Assembly (NCBI GenBank): GCA_947034885.2
Contig: OX344749.2
Coordinates: 10,679,501 to 10,743,500, forward strand
Source of the DNA: Thuidium tamariscinum
Taxonomy: Eukaryota > Streptophyta > Bryopsida > Hypnales > Thuidiaceae
Length of the DNA: 64,000 nt
Reading direction: 5' to 3'
Shown: positions 27,247-37,018 of the stretch, piece after piece
Numbering within the stretch: the stretch's first letter is position 1
How the letters are laid out: each line of letters begins with the position of its first letter
The notes under the pieces: model-generated
Database searches by the model: none
What the model saw: the letters and a program-made list of their open reading frames with translations, nothing else
Told to the model about the DNA's origin: nothing
Made by a program: the position numbers and the translations under genes

Positions 27247-28212
27247 TCAACAGCGTTTCAATTTGTAGAATTTGCATAGTTTTGTGGAATTTTAGAAACA
27301 ACGGAAGAGTGACAATCTGAATTGAACGGAGTCAGATTCTTGAATATTCTGCGACCATATCTGTAGCTTGGGTGACAAAATAATCTACCTTGTATATTAT
27401 GACTCGTGATTCTATGGTTTGATACATCCGTCTACATAAATTGAAATTGTCTTCTACAGAACAAGAGTACAGAACAGAAAAGGGGCTACTTTGTAATAGA
27501 ATAGAGGGCTTACAGGAGGAAACACAACATGCTGCAGGGTTTCTTCCTCCAGGTCTGATGCTTTGAAGACCCCACAGAAGAAGATCGCTAATCCCGGCTT
27601 CAAGATGACCTATAGTTCTTATAAATACTCTAGGATCTTCTATACACCAAAAAAGACTTCGTTGCCCTTGATACCTTAAAGACAGCTCGTGTGAACGGTG
27701 GGTCTTTTATCCTAATTCTGTCCCCTGGAAAGGTATCATTAACTTACTTTTATCGAATGCACTCGTCACAACAGAGAGCCAGTGCCACAATTACAGTGTG
27801 CAAAAAATCGAAACAACTGCTAACATTCGGAGGTCTGCATAATTGCAAAATGTAATGGTAACCATTTCTCCTAAGAATGTGAAAGATCTCTTACCCTAGA
27901 TTTCTCCAAATGAAAGTCAATTCCTAGTCCAGTAGATATACTGTAAAGATATAGCCCAAGTATAAAATTCGTACAGTAATTCAATGAGCCATTCTCAGAC
28001 TCTCCTCTTGCATTCTAATCCCAACACTGACTACGGCTGGAACAACCACGCAGACGTAAGTCTCAAATAGTAAGATCGCTTGTCCTTCGGATGTCCAATC
28101 TCTTCAAGGCAAAGATATAAAGCGTATCAGTCCATATGGTGCTAAACCCTAATTTGACGAGAGAGGCTGAATTTGACACGGATATACCTGTCCCTCGGCC
28201 CAGAAAAATCAT
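27247..28212. other. Convergent 3' intergenic region
   Basis: This lies between two genes transcribed towards each other, the small plus-strand gene and the ISD11 gene. It presumably contains both 3' untranslated regions. I see no additional coding frame, RNA gene or repeat. Confidence 0.5.
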
Positions 28213-28458
28213 TCAACTCAAGTCCATGATACTCTTCATCCGCGGCGCATACAAATTGTACACAACCGCTTGACGCTTGGCCAATTCCAGCTGCTCCTTT
28301 CCGACGGCATACGCCGCTGCAGGATCCGCGTGCTGGTCGTGAAAGCCAGCCACCGTCCTGCGCTTCACATACTCCCGGATGTTGTAGTTGGAGAATTTGC
28401 GAGCTTCGCGCAGAAGCGCTCGGTAGAGCTCACGGGCTTGGGCTGGCGATGGCGCCAT
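28213..28458 (-). CDS. ISD11: LYR-motif protein ISD11/LYRM4-like
   Basis: Small mitochondrial accessory subunit that stabilises the cysteine desulfurase NFS1 in Fe-S cluster assembly (family knowledge). The 81-residue product has the LYR tripeptide at residues 11-13 (RELYRALLREARKF), then NIREY(V)KRRT, the block that distinguishes ISD11/LYRM4 from other LYR proteins, and ends PRMKSIMDLS. Length matches the family (about 80-95). I chose ATG 28458 because it directly precedes the conserved part. An in-frame ATG at 28542 would add 28 hydrophobic residues of unclear value, conceivably a presequence, although ISD11 proteins usually lack one. No intron interrupts the coding region. An AT-rich spacer begins about 100 bp upstream of the start. 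Confidence 0.9.
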   Translation of the reverse strand: MAPSPAQARELYRALLREARKFSNYNIREYVKRRTVAGFHDQHADPAAAYAVGKEQLELAKRQAVVYNLYAPRMKSIMDLS

Positions 28459-30963
28459 CTTCTCTGCTGTCGCGGAACTGAAATCCAGTGTGCGCATAGT
28501 CAGGCTGAGAAGTAAAGCCGCGCCATATGAAAGGGTGAACACGCGCCGCTCGACTCTCGAGGGCTGCCCTTGACTATTTTTCAGGCCCCTTTATACGACG
28601 TATGAGATAGAGGGACCTTAGAGCATCCCCTATTTATATGTATAATATAAATGGTAAATACTTATTATCTGTATATATAACTTAAATTAATTTATTTCTA
28701 TGTAACAAATTGCTATCTTCATTCAAAACTGATTTCTTCATCATTCTAAAATAGAATATTAAACTAATACATTTATAAATTATTTTGAATTTAAACTAAC
28801 GTGATTCTTATATTTATATTTTTTAGAAAATCTAAACATTTAGTAGTATTTTTTCACATTATTAAAACTGAAATATGATAAAATTAGAATTGACATAGAA
28901 AATATTAATTTTTTGCATTTTGACATGTTTAAAGTATACAGTATTTTCAATAATTAGAATAAATTAATGGAAGTGTTGATAAAAACCCCAATAAAAACTT
29001 GACAATCAAATGTTGATTTGGGGTAAGTGGCTCAAATCTATAAGTTGTACATACATGGAGACTATTCCAACAAATTTCAATCTTCTTTTATGATGAATTA
29101 TATAATTGTGTCATCCTCTATATTTTTTTGACATTGTTTTTTACTTTCTTTCAACATATTTAAATTTGATTTTACAATGTCAAGAAAAAAGTAGAATTCA
29201 TCATATAAATTTTTTTTGATAATTTAGTGCCAAAATAGTAACAAAAAGAGTATTTGAAACATCCTTATTTACAAGAAAAAGTCATCCACATGCCGCTTTA
29301 TGGCTACAATATCCTTACAAGGTCAAGATATGTAATACTCTCCAAAAATAAAATAAAACATTTTCTTCTCTTATATAATGGAAAAATAGAGTACACATGT
29401 CAAATAATGTTAAGTTAACCTACATACCAATAGACTCATTAAATTAAGTTGCATTTTCATACTTAGATTTCCATGAAACCTCATATTGATATGGTAATAG
29501 GATCTTACAACAATCAATTAGTTCCATCTAGTAGGGATTCAAATGTGGTCTTTATTTCTTTGCTATGATTAAATATTCAAATGACCACATTCAATCTACT
29601 TCCGTGTATGTAAGCATATCATATTGATTCAAAAATATAATTATAGGCTTTCATCTTAAAATTGAAAAAATATCTTCATTTCTATAATGATTCCAAGTCT
29701 TCAAACATTATACAATTCTCTAACTACAATTTATAAAGGGTATCTAATGAACAAAAAGAGTTGTTTACCAAAAGGGTGAACTCTAACTTTACTATATACT
29801 AATACAACAAGATTTGTAATGCTTTATTCTATTAATTTTGCTCAAAATAATACTAGTAGTAAATGATAATTGAACATTGAAATCAATGTTTAAGAATAAA
29901 AAGCCCAAATTTTCGATGTACACTTTCAATTTTTTTCATTTTTTGAAACAAAATCTTGGAATCAATCTATGCACTATATAATATGGCTTAAAATCAACTC
30001 AAGTATGTCAATATACCATTAATAAAATTATTGTCAAAAAGTAGATGAAAATCATACATTTGGTATATAAACAAAAACTATTTGACTATTCAATTTCTTT
30101 GATTTAGGCTACAACCACTAAGATTAATATTTAGAAAAGTTTCAAAAAATGCTAATGGCAAGTCCAAAGGTGAAGTTTGATCTTCCAAATTTTTTGATAA
30201 AAATAGAAATACATTCTATATCTAGTGATATTTGATACATGAGTTGAGAGCATACAAAAAAAAAGGAATATAAAAAATTATATTTATTCTTAAAAAAGTA
30301 TTAAATGAAAGGAGATACATGATGGAAAGAATACAAAATTGCTAATGACTTTGACATGAATTTAGGAAATGTCAATTACAAAGAGAGTTTAGTAAGGGAA
30401 AAATATATTTTTTTGATTGAGTTCCAAAATTATAACTTATAACTTTCATTTCAATGATGATCAAAAAATTTGTAAGAAAATTTAATCTATCCAACCAAAT
30501 CAATATTTTCACTTAAAATAGAGTGGATTAACTACATTACTCTACAAAGTTGAATTTCCATCTAAGTCTCTAAAGAAGAAAAAAAATATTATAGCTTTTG
30601 CAATACTTATTGAAATTACATGAATCAAAGCTGAACATATAAAGTTTGACAATCAAGAGGTCCTTTAATTCATGCAAAAAATCCAAAATCCTTTGTTCAC
30701 TTGGCTTGCCCCAAAAGCCCCAAATGGGTCAATTAGGAGAGTAGGGGTTAAGTTACAACACCAACTAAAGAATTCCAAAATTGTGAATATATTATGCAAC
30801 TTGATTGCATGACTAGGATAAAATTAAGATTAGGTGGTTTCTAGATAGGGAGATCTACATGCAACTCAAAGATAGTCTAGTACAAAAATAAGAATTCAAA
30901 AAATAAAAGTTAATAAAATTTTTATTCAAATTAACAATGAAAATGATAAAATTTTATCATTTT

Positions 30964-31127
30964 CACTACAAAAAAACAAGGGTATAAATGACTTGCCCAT
31001 AAAGCCATATTTACTATACTTAGGAGTCATTTCCCCGGTCATTTTTTGTCCACAATGACTATAAAACAATCATTTTGTAATCATTGTTAAGTTGTAGTCA
31101 TTGTAAACAATTGTTTTTTTTGTAGTG
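30964..31127. mobile_element. CACTA-type MITE, 164 bp
   Basis: The ends are CACTACAAAAAAACAA on the left and the complement of CACTACAAAAAAAACAA on the right, flanked on both sides by TTT, a 3-bp target duplication as CACTA elements make. The interior has paired TCATT/AATGA words and could fold as a hairpin. It has no coding capacity. Confidence 0.75.
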
Positions 31128-31232
31128 TTTACTATGCAAATCAACATGTTTCCATTGGCTAAGCAATTGATATTTTTTTGCTATGTTTTTGTCATTTAGG
31201 ACAACAAAATCTTTGTACTAAGAAGCACACAA

Positions 31233-31436
31233 TTATAGAACCCTATGCCATTTCAACTTCAAAATTTCATAACTAACTTCATAAAGCTCCAAAAAATATG
31301 ACACAACTTGGGTTAGATACCAATTCAACTGGTCTTCTATGGAAAATTTACTGGAAATATTTCAAGGGGTTTCACCTCCCCAAAATTCTGTTTCCACTTT
31401 TAAATGGGTGATTTGTGGACCTCCTACCTTATAGTT
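31233..31436. repeat. Dispersed ~200-bp repeat, copy 1
   Basis: Collinear with 32032-32228 at roughly 75% identity by eye. Shared blocks are CTATG, TTTCAACTTCAAAATTT, ACAACTTGGGTTAGAT, AAATTTACTG and AAATTCTGTTTC. A more diverged copy lies near 57320-57490. Confidence 0.7.
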
Positions 31437-31447
31437 TTGATTCTTAA

Positions 31448-31775
31448 CCCTGTAAGGACAGAAATGCAATCATTCCACTACAAGAAAATGGGGGTATAAA
31501 TGACTTGTCCACAATGACTTCACCAACAACAATGATTGCAAAATAGTCATTTTGTAGTCATTTTGCAGTAATTGTTGTCGGTGTAGTCACTGTGGACAAG
31601 TCATTTATACCCCCATTTTCTTGTAGTGTTCATCCTTGATTTTAGGAGTGGAAAGTGGAGATCTTCTACAGTTCTTTGACTTCAAATAATTATTTTTGAA
31701 TATTTTGTTATCAATAATTCCCACAGTTTTAGAAACGTTGAATTCACCACAGGGCCCCCCCTCGTCCTTACAAGG
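31448..31775. mobile_element. Candidate TTAA-flanked TIR element with nested MITE
   Basis: CCCTGTAAGGAC at 31448-31459 and its inverted partner GTCCTTACAAGG at 31764-31775 (11 of 12 match) are each bordered outside by TTAA (31444-31447 and 31776-31779). TTAA target sites with CCC-starting ends are typical of piggyBac-like elements, but a 3-bp TTA site (PIF/Harbinger) is also compatible. Without the nested MITE and its target duplication the element would be 172 bp. There is no coding capacity. Confidence 0.35.
31476..31628. mobile_element. CACTA-type MITE, 153 bp, with TTC duplication
   Basis: Near-perfect inverted repeats of about 38 bp begin CACTACAAGAAAATGG, the classical En/Spm terminus. 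The 3-bp target duplication TTC is exact (31473-31475 and 31629-31631). The interior carries further complementary stretches, so the element forms a long hairpin. It resembles the copy at 30964 but is better preserved. Confidence 0.88.
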
Positions 31776-32031
31776 TTAATGACATTTCCTAAACATGAGC
31801 CTCTCCTACTGTAATAAATTCTCTAAATTGTACACAGGACTGCACTGCAGTGTGTGTTCTAAAAAAGAAGAAACAAATATTTGAAAATTGAAATAACTTA
31901 AGGTAGAAGGCTTTTAAATGGAGTGGGTTCTAAAACAGTGCCCTATCTTAAATGTACAGTAGTTGTACATGTTTCTTTTTCATAGCCTTTGGGAGTGTAC
32001 TGATAGTGTACATTGTAGCTAGGGCACCATT

Positions 32032-32228
32032 TTATAGCCCTATGTCCTTTCAACTTCAAAATTTGATAACTAATTCAAAAAAGATTAGAAAAATATGAAA
32101 CAACTTGGGTTAGATGTCAATTCTACTTGTTTTTCAAGGAAAATTTACTGAAAAATATTTCTATAAGTTTTACCTCCCTGAAATTCTGTTTCAGCCCTTA
32201 GATGGTCCATTATAGGATCTCTTACCTT
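32032..32228. repeat. Dispersed ~200-bp repeat, copy 2
   Basis: Partner of 31233-31436 in the same orientation, 800 bp away. Homology ends near CTTACC at 32228, where GC-richer sequence upstream of the B3 gene begins. Confidence 0.7.
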
Positions 32229-32395
32229 ACGTCTCATGTTTCCAAGCTGGGACATGGGACATGCGACGGATTCCAGAATGCCGGGTAAGATATTAGTGTG
32301 GCCTGCATGGCAGCCGATATTTTCCCCACTGCAGTGGATTCCCACTACAGTAGCGCGCTGGCAGGCCACACTACTGGCGCCCTAGCATGCAACAG

Positions 32396-32965
32396 CCCAG
32401 CTCCCGTACGCCGGTCGCCGTTGCTTCTAGCTCCGGCCCCCGCTCCGGCCTTCACTGGACGCTGATCTTTTTTTGCCTGCAGTAACTTATCCAGGCCACG
32501 TCCATGCCGCATCTCTCCTGCTAGCTGGGCTCCCCGACCTTCGCACGGCGTCCCGTCCGTCGAACTTAGATAGATAGATTCGATAGTTGCTGAAAATCAA
32601 GCTAAGTCGCTGTACCAACTTACTCGCCCACTGGCTAGCTAGATAGCTAGCTAGCTGAATATTTTCCTCCGGACCTCCTGCGCGCTAGCTCTCGCTCGCT
32701 GTGCAGCTTGGTGCCAGGTTGAGAGCGAGTCACGTCCATGGGAGAATCGAAGAGCTATCGATCATAGATGGGTTCAGTGGACACGTGCGTACTCAACGTC
32801 AGCGAAATTGGATGCATGCTAGTACGTGGTGCAGTGAGGAATTGTATATATTTGACTACGCTATCTGACCGGGGCTGCAGCGTTACCCTTTGGGAAGTCT
32901 GTGGATGAGATGAATGGCTAAACTGCAGAAATTCGAAGAGAAGCGAGGGAGGCGCGAGGATATCG
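32396..32965 (+). promoter_or_regulatory. Promoter region of the B3 gene
   Basis: Two RY motifs (CATGCA at 32396-32401 and TGCATG at 32813-32818), a G-box CACGTG (32782-32787) and an ABRE-like ACGTGG (32824-32829) precede a TATATA box (32845-32850) about 115 bp upstream of the start codon. RY elements are the established binding sites of ABI3/FUS3/LEC2-type B3 domains, and G-box/ABRE sites bind their bZIP partners. Runs of GCTAGCTAG and TAGATAGATAG lie at 32570-32660. The assignment rests on motifs and spacing only. Confidence 0.5.
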
Positions 32966-35900
32966 ATGGCCGAGCACGGGTGGAGCGGCCTCAAACCCTC
33001 GCGCGCGCGCGTCGCGGACGCGGGCCAGCGCCGGCCGGATCCAAGTAACGTACACCACCAAGGAAGTTTGCGAGGGACGGATCAATGGATGCCCATTGTG
33101 AGCTGCGACGTCGAGTCATCGTGGGGCTTGGCCGCGGTAGGTTGCCTGGTTCCTCCCAGTTCCGGCTTCGAGGTTCCTTCTGCGCCTGGAGCGCTCAAGC
33201 GCTTGGTTCCTGAGCGTGCAGCAGCGACTGGACCAGCAGGGCATGATGGAGTGTTGCAGCATCGCCATTGCTGGAAGCGATGCCCTATCCCGACGACGTC
33301 ATGGGAGGAGCGGAAGACTGATGCGCAGTGCCATTGTCATCGGTTCGACAACACCCCTTGCTCGCTGGACGAGGAGCTCACCATGCTCGAATCACAAATC
33401 ACGCGCAGGGTGTCTGATCATTTCTCCAAATTGACGTCGCGGACGTCGTCGTCGATTAGTCAAGATATAGCCGCGCTTGCCAACGAAACTAATCCTGGCG
33501 TGGCAAAAGCGGGAAGCTCCGGGGAGAAGATGACGAAGCCCAGTGAAGGTGCACTTCTCAAGCGTCAACGATCAGCAGTTTTTGAGGCAGATGGTCAGGT
33601 GGGGGTGGGTAGGGATCGCGGAGACAGAGGCAGCCATGTCCTTTTTCAAATTATAGGGTTTCGGATTCAGAATTTTTTTGTACGTGCATGTTCGTTTTGA
33701 GCTGCGAAATGGATATATATTGAAGGTAGGGCTATTTAATTAACTTCATGCTGTGTTGGTTGTACGTGGTTTGCAATTGTAGGGAGGTCGTGGATGGATT
33801 CACCCGTTGAAGCTGCTCGTCCGCAAGGGGCTCACCTTGTCTGACGTGGGGGAGCTGGGCAGAATCATCATTCCAAAGGCAAGAATGATGAATTGTGTCT
33901 AGCTGCATGATAAATTAACGTTGCTCACCGGGCGCACGTACATGACTGCATGTGGAGCTTCGACTAATTCAATTTACACCCTCTCTCATATCTCGTTATG
34001 TATTCAATTCATGAACCCTGACTGCGGAGACGACAGACATGGCCGCTGCTCAAACCTAAAGTGCATATACTGCTGAAAATATGTACTCCAAACGTCGAAG
34101 TGAGTACAGTATCAATCCACGACCCGTTTTCCAGACGACGAGGGATGTCCACAGCTGGCACAATACATAATTACAAATAACAGTTAGAAAGATTAATCTG
34201 TTCAAAGTTGATTTACCCTTCAACTCTTACGGTACTCAACCCTAAATCAAGAAATACTTGTATGCTCCTACAGATCCAATCAGGGTAACTAATTTATTGA
34301 ATATTTTCTGATCCACCTCACTGTTTTCACTGACGCAGGGTTGGCATTCCTGACTAACTTTGACACAGCTAAGGATTAATACTTGTATATCATGCGGGAC
34401 ATGGCAACAGTCCATAGATGATATTGATCTCAGTAAATAAAGCGAACTTGAGACCAAAATATTAGCTAGTGCACATATACGGACGATTACACGAAGGCTT
34501 TTAAAAAATCATGTGCTGCATATTCTGCATGAGCAATTAATTGCGTATACTGCGTAATTAAATGTACTGCATAACCTGAGGTATATGCTGAAACCCAGTG
34601 ATATTCATTGTTTGCAGAAATTTGCAGAAAGTCGGTCATTCCCTCAGATAGACACCAAGGAAGGCGCAGTGCTGGAATTGGAAGATTACTCCGTGTCGAA
34701 ACGTTGGTACTTCCGGTTCAAGTACGTCCATTCAATTTGTAGGACCCTTTTTTGTGGTGGGTGGGTGGGAGTCTCCAAAATAAGTGATATTTGTACAGGA
34801 GAACTCGTACGACAGCATTTAATTTGATTTCTTCTTATGGCAAAAGCTAGGTAGATGCGTAACTAAGGCCAAGAATCATGCAATGATCATATCCTGAAAT
34901 TGGGTGGGACAGGTATTGGATCAACAACAAGAGTAGGATGTACGTTCTGGAAAATACTGGTATGTGCAAAAGCTTGTGATTATTTTTACCTTTCTTAATT
35001 CAGATCAAGAGATTTAAACAAACTAACTTTCACGTAAGTTAGATGATTAGCTGTAAGTTACAATTAAAACAGTCGTCGATGCAGAATGAGAGCTGCGTTT
35101 CAATTAATTTTCGCTGCTGCGTTGATATGTAAACCTTGCAGGAGAATTCATCAAGTGTCACAGCTTGCGCGAACATGACGTGTTTTGCGTGTATGAAGAC
35201 GGTTGTAAGAAGCTAGTAAGTTTCTGGATGATGTTGAAACAATTAAGCTAGTCGCAGTTAGTTCCGAGTCCAAAAGGTCGTTGAATTTCTAATTACGTGA
35301 AAAAAGTATAGGGAGGACTCTCCATAAATTGCATCGAATCACATTTATCTTGCCTTCTTGCTCAATCTCCCTACGATGTTTAGTTACAAACTCTTGAAAA
35401 AAGTAATCTAATTTTCGAGATTGAAAACCATGGTTTTAACACATAGTTTTAACACAAGTGGTACAAGTGATGTTTGGTTATGTAAGCTTCAATCTGCAGA
35501 AATCCCCCCCCCAGGTGTCAGTCTTCCATGTCCCTCCTTAGCATCAAGGGGTCGAAATATATCTTTCGAAATATATCAAAGACGTGCCCTAATTCTCAAC
35601 GTGTATTGGTCTTCTAACCTCCTCGAGTGACGACACATGTCAATAAGGACGACATGATTGTTCAATTGGTTTTCTCATGCTTACACATTTCTATTGATTA
35701 AAATTTCAGTCTGTGCCTGTTAGATTAGGTAGAGGACACATTTTAACCAAGTAATTGCCATTACTAGAATACAAAGAAAAACAAATTTATTGCACAAAGG
35801 ATTCCATCAATCGGGTGGACAGAGACTAGTCTTTTCGTTACTGGATTCGAGACGTCAAAAATGAGGAAACAATAGTGAGGGAAAAAAATTGCTGAGAGTT

Positions 35901-36123
35901 TCATGACAGTTGATATTATAAAATTGCCGAGAGTTTCACCTGTTTCTTTTGGAAGCTTATTGATGTACTTTAAGCTCAGGTCGTTTGTGGTCGGAGGAGG
36001 AGCAAGTCTGGCAATTTGTATCCATTGATTGAGGCTTCAAATTCAAAGGAGAGCTCTCCTCCAGAAACACCACCCACCACCTCCACCACCAAAGACGATA
36101 ATGGTGTTGTGGCTCGTTCCTGA
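32966..36123 (+). CDS. B3-domain transcription factor, ABI3/FUS3/LEC2 type
   Basis: DNA-binding transcription factor of the AFL class, nuclear by family. Six exons join in frame: 32966-33598, 33783-33878, 34618-34721, 34913-34959, 35142-35215 and 35980-36123, giving 365 residues. The N-terminal 211 residues are poorly conserved and include a Ser-rich stretch and KRQR, a possible nuclear signal. The B3 domain (about 214-317) carries GRIIIPKK, the diagnostic WINNKSRMYVLENTGEF and an EHDVFCVYED end. A 48-residue Pro/Thr-rich tail follows. I see no B1/B2 domains as in ABI3 and no PHD or CW domains as in VAL proteins, so the architecture resembles FUS3 or LEC2. Intron 2 has a GC donor (AAG then GCAAGA). 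The start is the ATG that opens the long frame after a TATA box; exon 1 boundaries are the least certain part. Confidence 0.82.
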
Positions 36124-37018
36124 GGAATCATGGTTTGCACCGTTGTTTCAATTACTTATGCTTGAGCAACAAGCTTAAAATCTTCGCAATCTAAAAGTGA
36201 ACCTTACACTTCTTCTCTCTAATAAGCAGATAGATAGAATTGATTTAGTTGATTTAAGACCCGTTGTACTAACTTCAGCTCTGTTTTCCTTTGATTTGCA
36301 GCAAGAATATTACCGTGGCTGTCTTCGCAGTTTCCCATTGAACCCGACAGTTGTTCTAGAACTGAAAATTGAATCATGATGCCCCACCCGGATTGTGCTA
36401 AGGAAGATGAGGAGTAGTTTGAGAAACAGTATGTCAAGCTCCGCAAATGATGTTCGAAGGATGGACAGAAATCTGAAAATCTCACTGAAAACCAATACTG
36501 AAGTTCTTTCATTGGATTCATTGCTCACTTTGGCACCATGACTTCTTATTGTGGTTTTCCTCATGTTAACAAGACTGTGTCCAAATGGGGCAGCCTTGCA
36601 ATGGCAATAAAGGGTTTGTTTGCATTACATTCCCCTTACAAGGCTACTGTTGCAAAAAATTTCTAAACGAATGATAAAACGAAATTTTTCCTTGTTTTGT
36701 GCTTATTGTGGTGGCGGAACTTACGAGGCAAACCTTCAGGCATTTGGGTTCAGGAGGGAATCCGTTCTAAGCTGTCCAAGAATGTTACCGTCGTCGTTGT
36801 CGTCGTCGTTGCAACCTCTGATTAGGGTTTCATTACCCGCATGATCAGTCACGATCAATTCAGGTCGCTTCTTCGCATTCAAGTCTCCTTTCTGCATCCA
36901 CTGCAATGCAAACGTCGCAGACGGTGCCGAACTTTTCAATCGGTGTCCGGAATTAGGGTTTCGAATTTCTGATCCGTCTGTCCGCCGTGCTTATGCTTCC
37001 ATCATTACTTTCTTCACC
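36124..37018 (+). promoter_or_regulatory. Intergenic region and WDR25 promoter
   Basis: The first part is B3 3' region. Two telo-box motifs (TTAGGGTTT, at 36821-36830 and 36952-36961) and a GTC/GTT trinucleotide tract (36789-36812) lie within 200 bp of the WDR25 start, an arrangement common in promoters of plant housekeeping genes. A stop-ridden but coding-looking stretch at 36380-36660 (+) has no identity that I recognise. Confidence 0.4.

Larger units (their letters stand above)
28620..32400. other. AT-rich spacer with small DNA elements
   Basis: No gene is visible. It contains two CACTA-type MITEs (30964-31127 and 31476-31628), a candidate TTAA-flanked element (31448-31775) and two copies of a ~200-bp dispersed repeat (31233-31436 and 32032-32228). 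GC content rises again from about 32230 towards the B3 gene. Confidence 0.7.

Noticed and set aside
36380-36660. Coding-looking plus-strand stretch (FEKQYVKLRK, PHVNKTVSKWGSLA) between the B3 and WDR25 genes
   Set aside because: Interrupted by several stops and not assignable to any family, so not called a pseudogene.
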